NCBI GenBank assembly: GCA_041641375.1
Contig: JBEPYM010000004.1
Coordinates: 1 to 64,000 of the forward strand
Direction of reading: 5' to 3'
Source of the DNA: Paenibacillus_AK sp041641375
GTDB taxonomy: Bacteria; Bacillota; Bacilli; Paenibacillales; YIM-B00363
DNA length: 64,000 nucleotides
Part shown: positions 16,594 to 25,300 of the stretch, piece by piece
How positions within the stretch are numbered: the stretch's first letter is position 1
Layout: each line of letters starts with the position of its first letter
The notes under the pieces: generated by a model
Database searches by the model: none
The model's input: the letters and a program-made list of their open reading frames with translations, nothing else
What the model was told of the DNA's origin: nothing
Translations under genes and position numbers: made by a program

Positions 16594-17226
16594 ATGAGAC
16601 GAAGGATGCACGGGGTATTGCTGATCATGCTTCTGGGCGGGTGCGGTGAGACAGGAACCGAGATGCTGGCTGCCCATACTCCTGCAGAGGATGTTGTTCA
16701 ATCCATTGAGGTTGACACGTACAACGGCAGATGGTGGGAGAAGAGTGCTCTGGACAGGCTTCGCTCGGATTGGACGGCATTTGAAAAGGAGCATGGAGTG
16801 AAGGTGCTTATGTCGGGTAAGGGTAAGGAGCAGGCATTGCTGCAGCTGCGCCGGTATGGAGATGTGACCAAGCTCTTTACCGAAGAAGAGAAGCAACGCA
16901 TATACCGCAGCTTGTACGAGCGAGCAGGGGAGGAGTTTGCTCTGCATATCGATTTTCTGGAATGCTGTCAGCCGGAAAAAGCCGACAGCGGTACCATCTT
17001 GCGTGTGGACCGTTCGGAGAAGCAAATCCTCGTATCTAGCAAGCAAAACGGCACATGGTACAAGCTGTCGGAGGATGCGGTCATCCGGGATGCACGGACT
17101 GGAAATCCGGCGGCTTTCGAAAGCTTTCGCACGGGACAGAGCGTACGTGTATGGAATACAGGCGCGATTCTAACCTCTGATCCTGCCCATGGAACGGCAC
17201 TGTACGTTGAGATCAGCAGCGATTGA
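16594..17226 (+). CDS. Lipoprotein with DUF3221-like domain
   Basis: The 210-residue product starts with MRRRMHGVLLIMLLGGC, a lipoprotein signal with lipobox LGGC. It should therefore be anchored on the outer face of the membrane. The C-terminal part (about 130-210; GTILRVDRSEKQILVSS, VRVWNTGAIL, ALYVEI) resembles the DUF3221 beta-barrel of Bacillus YobA-like lipoproteins. The middle part is charged and of unknown role. The start chosen has GAGGAAGGGG 13 bases upstream; longer in-frame starts (16507, 16564) would bury the signal. Its stop touches the convergent acetyltransferase gene. Confidence 0.6.
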   Translation: MRRRMHGVLLIMLLGGCGETGTEMLAAHTPAEDVVQSIEVDTYNGRWWEKSALDRLRSDWTAFEKEHGVKVLMSGKGKEQALLQLRRYGDVTKLFTEEEKQRIYRSLYERAGEEFALHIDFLECCQPEKADSGTILRVDRSEKQILVSSKQNGTWYKLSEDAVIRDARTGNPAAFESFRTGQSVRVWNTGAILTSDPAHGTALYVEISSD

Positions 17227-17685
17227 CTAGCTGATTGAATACGAAACCCAATTGCCGCGCTCGCCGCCCATCTTTTCGTAGAAGCGCTGCGCCCGCGCGT
17301 TATCGGCAGCGGTTTCCCAGGACATGAAGGCACCGTCGATATCGCGGGTGTATTTGCGCGCCGCTTCGAACAGGGCCGCCGCCGCTCCCGAGCCTCGTGC
17401 GGACTCCGATACATACAAGTCGTTCATGACGGTCGTTCGCTGCGCGCGCAGTGTGCTGTAGGCGTGATAGACGGTGACGAAGCCGACCAGCTGTCCATTC
17501 GCATCCTCAGCGACAAACTGGACGCCGATCGTACCTTCCTGCAGGGAATCGATCAGCGCATGCAGCCGGTCTGTCTCCGGTGCCGGGCGTTGATAGAAGT
17601 CTACGATATAAGCCAGCATCAATGGCTTGAGGCTCGTTTGGTCTTCGGGAGTCGTTCGTCGGATCTGGATCGTGGTGTGGTTCAT
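17227..17685 (-). CDS. GNAT-family N-acetyltransferase
   Basis: The 152-residue protein has the GNAT fold marks: the N-terminal IRRTTPEDQTSLKPL, the beta4 strand GQLVGFVTVY, the acetyl-CoA loop VSESARGSGAAAALF (residues 93-107, a Q/RxxGxG/A variant) and the C-terminal ARAQRFYEKMGGER. The substrate is unknown. It is tail-to-tail with the lipoprotein gene with no space between stops. Confidence 0.85.
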   Translation of the reverse strand: MNHTTIQIRRTTPEDQTSLKPLMLAYIVDFYQRPAPETDRLHALIDSLQEGTIGVQFVAEDANGQLVGFVTVYHAYSTLRAQRTTVMNDLYVSESARGSGAAAALFEAARKYTRDIDGAFMSWETAADNARAQRFYEKMGGERGNWVSYSIS

Positions 17686-17872
17686 GGGGTCAGTCTCCTT
17701 TTTGGCGATGTGTCATACCTGTATTGTAGGACCTCTCCCGGGCGCATGCCATGGATTCGTTCGCTATGAATATGGATCGATGTTGGCATAGGCGGGTGCG
17801 CAATTCGGCATGATTGAGGTACAATAGAATGCGAATAAGCATGATCAATCGGATAAAAGGGTGAGGGCGGAC

Positions 17873-18334
17873 ATGTCGACGGAATCGTTGGTCAAGAAGC
17901 TGAATGTGAAGGATCAGAGCAAGCCTTTTCTCGTGTTGAATGCGCCGAAAGCGTTCGACGAGCTGCGAGGCGAATTTACGGCGGTGTTGCATTCGGAGCC
18001 GGAGGCGGACCATACCTATCCGTTCGTTATGGCGTTCGGCGCCACGATGGAGGAGCTGAAGGGCGTCGCGGGGCGGGCGGCTTCCGCTGTCGAGCCGGGC
18101 GGCTTGCTGTGGCTTTGCTATCCGAAGAAGTCCTCGAAGCTGTACAAGGGCTCCGATTGCTCGCGCGAATCGGTTGCGCCGATGCTGGCGGGCGAGGGCT
18201 ACGAGCCGGTTCGGCAAATTGCGATCGACGAGGATTGGTCGGCTCTCCGCTTCAAGCCGGCAGGAGATATCAAGACGATGACGCGCAAATTCGCGGTGAC
18301 GGAAGCGGGTAAAGCCCGCACCGGTCAGCAATAA
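17873..18334 (+). CDS. DUF3052-like protein of unknown function
   Basis: The product has 153 residues. The segments PFLVLNAPKAF, VMAFGATMEELKG, GGLLWLCYPKKSSKLYKG and DWSALRFKP follow the order of a short Rossmann-like DUF3052 family in which a conserved 'YPKxxSK' and 'D-SALRFRP' occur. No catalytic residues can be named. ATG 17873 follows AAGGGTGAGGG. It lies 14 bases before the CE7 esterase gene and is probably in one operon with it. Confidence 0.55.
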   Translation: MSTESLVKKLNVKDQSKPFLVLNAPKAFDELRGEFTAVLHSEPEADHTYPFVMAFGATMEELKGVAGRAASAVEPGGLLWLCYPKKSSKLYKGSDCSRESVAPMLAGEGYEPVRQIAIDEDWSALRFKPAGDIKTMTRKFAVTEAGKARTGQQ

Positions 18335-18348
18335 GGGAGGTAGCCGAG

Positions 18349-19305
18349 ATGCCGCAAGTGGATATGCCGATGGAGAAGCTGCTTGTCTATGAAGGGCGGA
18401 ATCCGAAGCCTGCTGATTTCGACGCGTATTGGGAGCGGGCGCTGGAAGAGATGAGGGTGGTTGAACCGCAGGTGGAGCTCGTCCCGAGCGAGTTCCAGGT
18501 TCCTTTTGCGGAATGCTATGACATGTATTTTACCGGGGTGCGAGGCGCCCGGATTTACGTGAAGCTGATCAAGCCGAAGGGAGCGGGACCGTTCCCAGCG
18601 GTGCTGCAGTTTCACGGGTATACGGCAAATAGCGGGAGCTGGTCGGACAAGCTGTCCTATGCGGCCGCCGGCTTTGTCGTAGCGGCGATGGATTGCCGCG
18701 GACAGGGCGGACGTTCGGAGGACACGGGCGGGGTGAAGGGGAATACGCATCACGGCCAGATTATTCGTGGGTTGGAGGATGGCCCGGATCAGCTGCTGTT
18801 CCGGCATATTTTCCTGGATTGCGCCCAGCTTGCGGGTATCGTGATGAATATGCCTGAGGTGGACGCGGACCGTGTCGGTGCAATGGGCGGCTCCCAAGGG
18901 GGCGGATTGACGCTGGCGTGCGGCGCTCTCGAGCCGAGAGTGAAGCGGCTTGCTCCGAATTACCCGTTCCTGAGCGACTATAAGCGCGTGTGGGAGATGG
19001 ATTTGGCTGTAAACGCCTATCAAGAACTGCGGGCGTTCTTCCGCCATCACGATCCCCGGCATCTTCGCGAGGAGGAGTGGTTTGAGCGTCTCGGATATAT
19101 TGATGTGCAGCATCTGGCGGATCGGATACAGGGGGATGTGTATATGTCCGTCGGGCTGATGGATCAGATTACGCCGCCTTCGACTCAATTTGCCGCGTAT
19201 AATAAAATCCGATCACCCAAAAGATACGAGATTTACCCGGACTTCGGCCATGAAAATTTGCCCGGATGGTCCGATCTCGTCATGCAGGATATGCTGAAGC
19301 TGTAG
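18349..19305 (+). CDS. Carbohydrate esterase family 7 (acetyl xylan esterase / cephalosporin-C deacetylase)
   Basis: This 318-residue alpha/beta hydrolase without signal peptide deacetylates xylo-oligosaccharides and related acetyl esters inside the cell. Seen are the start YWERALEEM, the oxyanion region LQFHGYTANSGSW, CRGQGGRSED, the nucleophile motif GGSQGG near residue 182, the Asp of SVGLMDQITPP near 273 and the His of DFGHEN near 301. CE7 length is typical (about 320) and the enzymes form hexamers. AAGGGAGGT precedes the ATG. It complements the secreted GH30 and GH44 enzymes. Confidence 0.93.
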   Translation: MPQVDMPMEKLLVYEGRNPKPADFDAYWERALEEMRVVEPQVELVPSEFQVPFAECYDMYFTGVRGARIYVKLIKPKGAGPFPAVLQFHGYTANSGSWSDKLSYAAAGFVVAAMDCRGQGGRSEDTGGVKGNTHHGQIIRGLEDGPDQLLFRHIFLDCAQLAGIVMNMPEVDADRVGAMGGSQGGGLTLACGALEPRVKRLAPNYPFLSDYKRVWEMDLAVNAYQELRAFFRHHDPRHLREEEWFERLGYIDVQHLADRIQGDVYMSVGLMDQITPPSTQFAAYNKIRSPKRYEIYPDFGHENLPGWSDLVMQDMLKL

Positions 19306-19403
19306 GAGAAACCGGCTCGTCGCGCGCTCGAGGGCTTGCAGCGACGGACCGGGCTTGTTCTTGGACGCGCGTACATATGGATGAATGAAAAGGAGCTGGG
19401 AGG

Positions 19404-21911
19404 GTGTCTGTTGGTTTGCCGATCGATGCGGTTATCGATGATCTGAAGCGCGCGCTGCAGGAGCAGACGCATGCAGTGCTTGTGGCACCTCCCGGAGCGG
19501 GCAAGTCGACGAGGGTCCCACTGACTCTGCTGCACGAGCCGTGGCTCGCGGGCCGCAAGCTGGTTATGCTGGAGCCTCGCAGGCTGGCGGCGCGCAGTGT
19601 GGCGTCGTATATGGCCAGGCAGCTAGGCGAGACGGTCGGCGAGACGGTCGGCTATCGGGTGCGCCAGGATACGCGGGTCGGACCGCGAACGCGGATTGAG
19701 GTCGTGACGGAGGGTGTGCTGACTCGTATGCTTCAGCACGACCCGTCGCTCGAGGACGTCGGGGCGGTCCTGTTCGACGAGTTTCACGAGCGCAGCATAC
19801 ATGCGGATATGGGGCTCGCGCTTTGTCTGCAGATGAAAGCGTGGTTTCGTGAGGATCTCCGCCTCCTCGTCATGTCGGCTACCTTGGATGCGGAGCCGAC
19901 TGCGGCACTGCTCGGGGATGCGCCGGTTGTGCGAAGCGAAGGGCGCGTCTTTCCGGTGGAGACGGTTTATGCCGAACAGAGAGCCGGCCACGAAGGTGAG
20001 CGTTTGGAGAAACGTGTGGCAGACGCGGCAGTGCTCGCGCTAACGCGTTATGAGGGCGACGTGCTCGTCTTTCTGCCGGGAGCGCCGGAAATACGCCGGA
20101 CAAGCTCGCAGCTGGGTGAACGGCTGCGGGGGCAAGCGGTGAGAATTGCGCCACTGTACGGTACGCTGTCGGTAGGTGAGCAGGATCGGGCGATCGCTCC
20201 TTCCGTTCCGGGGGAGCGCAAAATTGTGCTGGCGACCTCGATCGCCGAGACGAGCTTGACGGTGGAGGGCGTGCGGGTCGTCATCGACAGCGGATTGGCC
20301 CGGGTGCCGCGGTTCTCGCCTCGGACCGGCATGACGAGGCTGGAGACGGTCCGCGTATCGAAGGCGTCGGCGGAGCAGCGTCGCGGACGCGCTGGGCGAA
20401 CGGCGAATGGCGTTTGCCTGCGTCTATGGACGGAGGAGGAGCACCGCGCGCTGCCGGAGCGGAGCACGCCGGAGATCGCCGAAGCGGATTTGGCGCCGCT
20501 GGCGCTGGAGCTGGCAGCCTGGGGAATTGTCGAGCCTGCGGAATTGCGCTGGCTCGATCCGCCGCCGGCTGCCGCCTATCGCCAAGCGCGTGAGCTGCTT
20601 CGCGAGCTCGGCGCATTGGATGAAGCGTGTGCACTAACGGAAGCGGGGCGACGTATGGCCGAGCTCGGGCTGCATCCGCGGCTGGCTCGGCTGCTGCTTG
20701 CGTCTCGCGAGCTGGGATTGGCGGAAACCGCGTGCAGGCTGGCGGCGCTGTTGGGTGAGCGTGATGTGCTCCGCGGGAATCCGGGAGGCCGCAATGCGGA
20801 TTTGAGGCTGCGCCTGCAGGAGCTGGCGCGGCCGCATACCGCCGACGAGGCGGCGATTGCCCGAATCCGCATCGAGGCGGATCGGTTTATGCGGGATTTG
20901 CAGCCGACGGAAGCGCAGCAGCCGCGGTTGGGCGCGATCCCGGATGACGCTGCGCCCGGGCTGCTGCTCGCTTACGCGTACCCGGATCGAATTGCGCTGC
21001 GTCGCGAGGGCGCCGGCCGCTTCCTGCTGAGCGGCGGTCGCGGCGCTGTGCTGGAGGACGGCCAGCCGCTTGCGTACGAGCCGATGCTCGTGGTGGCGGA
21101 GGCGGAGGATGCCGGTGTGGATAGCCGTATCTTATTGGCGGCACCGCTTGCGCCGGAATGGTTCGAGCGTGTCTTTAGCCCGCTGTTTCAGAAGAGGCGG
21201 ATTACGTATTGGGATCGTGCGGCGCAAGCGGTACGCAGTCGTGAGCAGGTGAGCTTTGGCGCGCTCGTGCTGAAGGATGCCCATGCTCAGAGTGCCCCGG
21301 CGGAGGAAATTCTCCGTGCACTGCTGGAAGGCATTAAGGAGGAAGGGCTCGACATCCTGCCATGGTCGAAGCAGGCGGAGCAGCTGCGCGACCGTCTTCG
21401 GTTTGCGGGTTTGCATATTCCGGGATACCCCGACGCCACAGATGTTGGGCTGTTGGGGGCGCTGCCGGAATGGCTCGGTACATTCGCAGACGGGATGCGA
21501 TCGCGCAGCGACCTTCGGCGAATTCCGCTGATGGCCGCCCTGGAAGGCTTGCTGAGCTGGGAACAGCGAAGGGAACTGGACCGACTGGCGCCTACTCATC
21601 TGGTAGTGCCGAGCGGCTCTCGCATCCCGGTGGATTATTCCGACCCGGAGGCTCCTGTGCTCGCGGTCCGACTGCAGGAGCTGTTCGGACTGGCGGCAAC
21701 CCCGGCGGTGGCGGGTGGGAGTGTCCCGCTGACGCTGCACCTGCTGTCTCCGGCCCATCGTCCGGTGCAGGTGACTCGCGATCTGGTGAGCTTCTGGAAA
21801 CATACGTATTTTGATGTGAAGAAAGATCTCAAGGGGCGATATCCGAAGCATTATTGGCCGGACGACCCCTGGAATGCAGTGCCGACGAACCGGGTAAGAC
21901 CGAAACTGTAG
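19404..21911 (+). CDS. hrpB: ATP-dependent helicase HrpB
   Basis: This 835-residue DEAH-type helicase has Walker A APPGAGKST (residues 32-40), Walker B DEFHER, SATLDAEP, the linker region ATSIAETSLTVEGV and motif VI QRRGRAGR. The helicase-associated and HrpB C-terminal domains follow, ending with the YPKHYWPDDPW motif typical of HrpB. Its role is poorly defined (RNA helicase, sometimes linked to competence or RNA metabolism in proteobacteria). Start GTG 19404 follows AAGGAGCTGGGAGG. It lies about 100 bases after the esterase gene. Confidence 0.93.
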   Translation: MSVGLPIDAVIDDLKRALQEQTHAVLVAPPGAGKSTRVPLTLLHEPWLAGRKLVMLEPRRLAARSVASYMARQLGETVGETVGYRVRQDTRVGPRTRIEVVTEGVLTRMLQHDPSLEDVGAVLFDEFHERSIHADMGLALCLQMKAWFREDLRLLVMSATLDAEPTAALLGDAPVVRSEGRVFPVETVYAEQRAGHEGERLEKRVADAAVLALTRYEGDVLVFLPGAPEIRRTSSQLGERLRGQAVRIAPLYGTLSVGEQDRAIAPSVPGERKIVLATSIAETSLTVEGVRVVIDSGLARVPRFSPRTGMTRLETVRVSKASAEQRRGRAGRTANGVCLRLWTEEEHRALPERSTPEIAEADLAPLALELAAWGIVEPAELRWLDPPPAAAYRQARELLRELGALDEACALTEAGRRMAELGLHPRLARLLLASRELGLAETACRLAALLGERDVLRGNPGGRNADLRLRLQELARPHTADEAAIARIRIEADRFMRDLQPTEAQQPRLGAIPDDAAPGLLLAYAYPDRIALRREGAGRFLLSGGRGAVLEDGQPLAYEPMLVVAEAEDAGVDSRILLAAPLAPEWFERVFSPLFQKRRITYWDRAAQAVRSREQVSFGALVLKDAHAQSAPAEEILRALLEGIKEEGLDILPWSKQAEQLRDRLRFAGLHIPGYPDATDVGLLGALPEWLGTFADGMRSRSDLRRIPLMAALEGLLSWEQRRELDRLAPTHLVVPSGSRIPVDYSDPEAPVLAVRLQELFGLAATPAVAGGSVPLTLHLLSPAHRPVQVTRDLVSFWKHTYFDVKKDLKGRYPKHYWPDDPWNAVPTNRVRPKL

Positions 21912-21979
21912 TCAACATTTTCCTCGATCATACCGATAAAATCATGTGGAGTCTATTTTACTACCTTGGGAGATGACTA

Positions 21980-24241
21980 ATGAGCATGAAGGATCGGTTG
22001 ATCGTCGGTAAGGTATTGCTGGTTTGCTTGCTGGCGTTTGCGAGCGTGGCTTTCACAGCTTCGCCTGCTGCGGCAAACTCAGCGGATTACACGTTTCTTG
22101 TGTACATGAACGGTTCGGATTTGGAAAGCAAGGATGAGCAAGGGTCTGCTACGAAGGACTTGATCGAGATGATGGCGGTCGGCTCCAAGCCGAATGTGAA
22201 TGTCGTTGTCGAAACGGGCGGCACTGCGGAGTGGATGAATGAATGGGTTCGTGCAGACCGAAATCAGCGCTGGCTTGTCAAGAAGGGCGGTCTGGAGCTG
22301 CTGGATGACAGCCTGGGTGCTCGCAATATTGGCGAAAGCAAGACGCTGCAGGACTTTGTGGAATGGGGCATCAAAAAGTATCCGGCCAAGAAATATGCAT
22401 TGGTGTTCTGGAACCACGGAGCAGGTTCGGTTAATGGCTTTGGAGCGGACGAGCTGTTCGACGGGGATTCCTTGCTCTTGCCGGAGATTGATCGGGCTCT
22501 CAAGGCGGCCAAGCAAAATACCGGCGTAACCTTCGAGCTGATCGGCTTTGACGCCTGTTTGATGGCGACCATAGAAACAGCGTCGATGTCGGCAAATTAT
22601 GCTCGTTATATGGTGGCCTCCGAAGAGCTCGAGCCAGGTCACGGATGGGACTACGAGCCCATCCTCCAAGCAATTGTCGCAAATCCATCGATTGACGGTG
22701 CTTTGCTTGGCCGTGCCATTGTGGACGGTTACCGCAAGCATGCAATTCGCGAGCAAACCCAGGATGAGATTACGTTATCCGTCGTCGACCTGAGTAAGAT
22801 TGCGGCCGTCGAAGCAGCACTGAACGGCTTTATTGCAATGGCGAAGGCTGATCTGGGCAATCCGGAGCGTCTGCGTGGCTTGTCTTACGCCCGAAGCCGC
22901 TCGGAGGACTACGGGACAAGCGGCGCACATGGCGGAAATACGGATATGGTCGACTTGGTCGATCTGGTGAAGCATGCGGCCGATCTTTATCCTCAAGCTT
23001 CCAAAGCGGTAGTGGATGCGGTCAACGCTGCAGTCGTCTACAATATCAATTCGGTATCCAAGCCTCGCGCGGCCGGGCTTGCGATTTATTTCCCCTACAA
23101 GGATCGAGACAATTTCAAAGGCAACGCGGCGATTTACTCCACACTTCCTTTTTCCGCTGTTTATAGGGATTTCGTTAAAGAATATGCGGGACTTATGCTG
23201 GAAGACACAGAGCCGGTCGGTTTTGTAAATCCGGTTCCGCAGGCAGCTGAAATTCGCCAAGGGGTTACACAATACTCCGTCGTCATCCGTGAGGAGAACC
23301 GTCAGGATATTGCCGAGGCGTATTCGGTGCTCGCTCGTGTCGTAGATGGCTCCGAGACCAAAATCATGTTCCTCGGAATGGATGACGAAATTGCCTACAA
23401 TGAGAAAACCGGTGTGCTGAGCGATGAATTTGCCGGAGAGTGGGTAACGCTGAACGGAAATTTCGTATCGATGTTCCTCTCGAACTATGGCGACGATTAC
23501 ACAGAGTATGCGATTCCAGCCAAGCTAAATGGGAAAGAGCTGGACCTGATGGTGATGTACAGCCACCGAACAGGTGAATCGAAGGTGATCGGCGGCTGGA
23601 CGGGTGTTAATCCGGTGAGCGGCCAGGCGGATAAAAATATCATCAAGGTTAAACAGGGGGACACGATCATCCCGATGTTTTACACCTATGATTCGGCCAC
23701 AGATGAGGACGGTTTTATGGAGGGCCCTGCTTTCAAGGTTGGACGGGAGTTGAAGCTGGGAGCTGCCCCGCTGCCGAAGGGTGTGTATTCATATGGGTTC
23801 TACGTGGTAGACTTCTCGCAGAATGAGGCATATTCCGAGTTTGTCGATTTTGAAATTGGCGCTGCCGCACCGGTACCGGCTAATCGACCAGCTGCGATCC
23901 AGGTTAAAATAAATGGGGAGCTGCAGTCCTACTCCCAGCCTCCTGTCGTGATCAACGACCGAACCATGGTTCCGCTGCGCGCCATCTTCGAAAAGCTGGG
24001 TGCAGAGATCAAGTGGGACGGCGATACGCGCACGGTCACAGCGACGCGCGGCGCTACTGTCGTCGTACTGCAGGTAGGATCGGCGAATGCCTCCGTCAAC
24101 GGCAGCCTTGTGAAGCTTGATCAGGCGGCAGATATCGTGAATGACAGTACGATGGTGCCGGTTAGATTTGTGAGCGAGGCTATGGGTGCAGAGGTTGGTT
24201 GGGATGGCGATACCCGAACGGTGCTCATTCGAACAAAATAG
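21980..24241 (+). CDS. Secreted clostripain-family (C11) cysteine protease with copper-amine-oxidase-like stalk
   Basis: This 753-residue secreted protein has a signal peptide (1-32). The C11 catalytic domain spans about residues 36-400, with catalytic His in FWNHGAGS near 146 and Cys in GFDACLMA near 191. C11 enzymes cut after Arg or Lys and mature by self-cleavage. A beta-rich middle part (about 405-635) follows. The C-terminal 110 residues (IQVKINGELQSY, MVPLRAIFEKLGAEI, MVPVRFVSEAMGAEV) form the two halves of the copper amine oxidase N-terminal-like domain, widely used as a surface or stalk module in Paenibacillus. A strong terminator follows. Confidence 0.9.
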   Translation: MSMKDRLIVGKVLLVCLLAFASVAFTASPAAANSADYTFLVYMNGSDLESKDEQGSATKDLIEMMAVGSKPNVNVVVETGGTAEWMNEWVRADRNQRWLVKKGGLELLDDSLGARNIGESKTLQDFVEWGIKKYPAKKYALVFWNHGAGSVNGFGADELFDGDSLLLPEIDRALKAAKQNTGVTFELIGFDACLMATIETASMSANYARYMVASEELEPGHGWDYEPILQAIVANPSIDGALLGRAIVDGYRKHAIREQTQDEITLSVVDLSKIAAVEAALNGFIAMAKADLGNPERLRGLSYARSRSEDYGTSGAHGGNTDMVDLVDLVKHAADLYPQASKAVVDAVNAAVVYNINSVSKPRAAGLAIYFPYKDRDNFKGNAAIYSTLPFSAVYRDFVKEYAGLMLEDTEPVGFVNPVPQAAEIRQGVTQYSVVIREENRQDIAEAYSVLARVVDGSETKIMFLGMDDEIAYNEKTGVLSDEFAGEWVTLNGNFVSMFLSNYGDDYTEYAIPAKLNGKELDLMVMYSHRTGESKVIGGWTGVNPVSGQADKNIIKVKQGDTIIPMFYTYDSATDEDGFMEGPAFKVGRELKLGAAPLPKGVYSYGFYVVDFSQNEAYSEFVDFEIGAAAPVPANRPAAIQVKINGELQSYSQPPVVINDRTMVPLRAIFEKLGAEIKWDGDTRTVTATRGATVVVLQVGSANASVNGSLVKLDQAADIVNDSTMVPVRFVSEAMGAEVGWDGDTRTVLIRTK

Positions 24242-24251
24242 GTTGTGGCAA

Positions 24252-24286
24252 GGGGCTTGGCTCAGAGATGAGTCGGGCCCCGTTTT
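24252..24286 (+). terminator. Intrinsic terminator after the clostripain gene
   Basis: A 13-base-pair stem with G-U pairs (24252-24264 with 24269-24281) and a GAGA loop is followed by GTTTTTG. Confidence 0.85.
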
Positions 24287-24828
24287 TGTCTGCGGGTGAA
24301 GTGAGGTGTTATCGCTTGGATTTGTGGACGGACGGGTGGATGGGCTGGCGAATTGCGATAGGCGGCGGATAGGCGGGGAGACGGTGGAAACGGTGGGTAC
24401 GGTTCGTTTAGTTGCAAGATGTGCACCATTTTGGAGTGGATGAGCTCTGTGAGCTTCCTATGTTGCAGAAAAGAGTAGATTTTAGTTGAATCTACCTTGT
24501 GACCATTGGTCAATTAAAGATATGTGCTCTTTATTGCAACATACGCGCAGCATTCATGCGAATGTAAAGATTATGGTGCAAAAATTGCATCATGATTAAG
24601 GGGGACGGTTGTGCATATGGGCGATAGCTGAGCGAGTAGCGGGAGTTGACCGGGGGCTGTCGACGAATTCGAGGCAGAATTTGACCGTACACATGCGCCG
24701 CAAAGCGGATCCCGGAACGATTCCATCGGCTAGCACCCCCAACGAAGCCTAAACCTAACATGATTGCGTTATATATAACTGAATTCGCCCGGAAAACAAC
24801 AAAAATCACCCTAAAACCGAATAAATAG
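24287..24828. other. Long intergenic region with structured repeats
   Basis: There is no credible gene here. Short open frames on the minus strand (24262-24513, 24531-24809) lack ribosome-binding sites and protein-like composition. The region holds the 130-bp element at 24411-24540, a 9-bp hairpin (ATGGTGCAA-AAA-TTGCATCAT, 24573-24593) and the perfect palindrome GTTATATATAAC (24768-24779) upstream of the PII/Amt promoter. Confidence 0.6.
24411..24540. repeat. Structured 130-bp intergenic element with terminal inverted repeats
   Basis: The ends are GTTGCAA (24411-24417) and its exact complement TTGCAAC (24534-24540). Inside are three smaller hairpins: AGCTC-TGT-GAGCT, GTAGATT-N7-AATCTAC, and GACC-ATT-GGTC flanked by TTG/CAA. 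The composition resembles interspersed extragenic repeats of Paenibacillus genomes, from memory. It is gene-free on both strands. Confidence 0.5.
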
Positions 24829-24863
24829 TTGACATCAACCGTATAACGTGAGATATTTTTTCA
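24829..24863 (+). promoter_or_regulatory. Promoter of glnB-amt with a GlnR/TnrA-like box
   Basis: A perfect -35 TTGACA (24829-24834), a 17-base spacer and -10 GATATT (24852-24857) are present. CGTGA-N7-TTTCA (24847-24863) overlaps the -10 and matches the GlnR/TnrA consensus TGTNA-N7-TNACA at six of eight fixed bases, so nitrogen control is plausible but not proven. Confidence 0.5.
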
Positions 24864-24932
24864 TATCAAGTAAGGAAACCTGAACATTATAGCACCGAAT
24901 AACCCCTATTATTCAGATTGAAGGTGACATGC

Positions 24933-25298
24933 GTGAAAAAAATCGAAGCGATTCTCAGACCGCAGAAGCTGCACGACACGATTAAAGCGCTGCATACAAT
25001 CGGTGTCACAGCTTTTACGGTCAGCCAAGTGGTCGGCCGCGGACAGCAGAAGGATACCAAGGGAACCTACCGCGGACACAATTATACGGTCAGCCTGCAT
25101 CCGAAGGTGAAGATGGAGATCGTTGTCTCCGACTTTATGGTGGAGAACACGGTGAAGGCAGTGATCGCGGCGGCGAAGACGGGAGAAGCCGGAGACGGCA
25201 AAATTTTCGTAACCTCGGTTGAGCAAGCTTACAACATTCGTACCGGCGTCGTCGATGAGACGATTGATGAGCTACAGAGCCAACGGGAGGCGCAGTAA
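24933..25298 (+). CDS. Nitrogen regulatory protein PII
   Basis: With the GTG start the protein has 121 residues. PII trimers bind ATP, ADP and 2-oxoglutarate and gate ammonium uptake. The T-loop GRGQQKDTKGTYRGHNYTVS and the following HPKVKMEIVV are intact, including the Tyr at the position uridylylated in enteric PII. The B-loop KTGEAGDGKIFV is also present. GTG 24933 is chosen because AAGGTGA precedes it; the TTG at 24918 has no site. Two bases separate it from the transporter gene, the classical glnK-amtB (nrgBA) pair. Confidence 0.92.
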   Translation: MKKIEAILRPQKLHDTIKALHTIGVTAFTVSQVVGRGQQKDTKGTYRGHNYTVSLHPKVKMEIVVSDFMVENTVKAVIAAAKTGEAGDGKIFVTSVEQAYNIRTGVVDETIDELQSQREAQ

Positions 25299-25300
25299 TT

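Noticed and set aside
24262..24809. Two short minus-strand frames in the long intergenic region
   Set aside because: No start signals, and they cross the terminator and the structured element.
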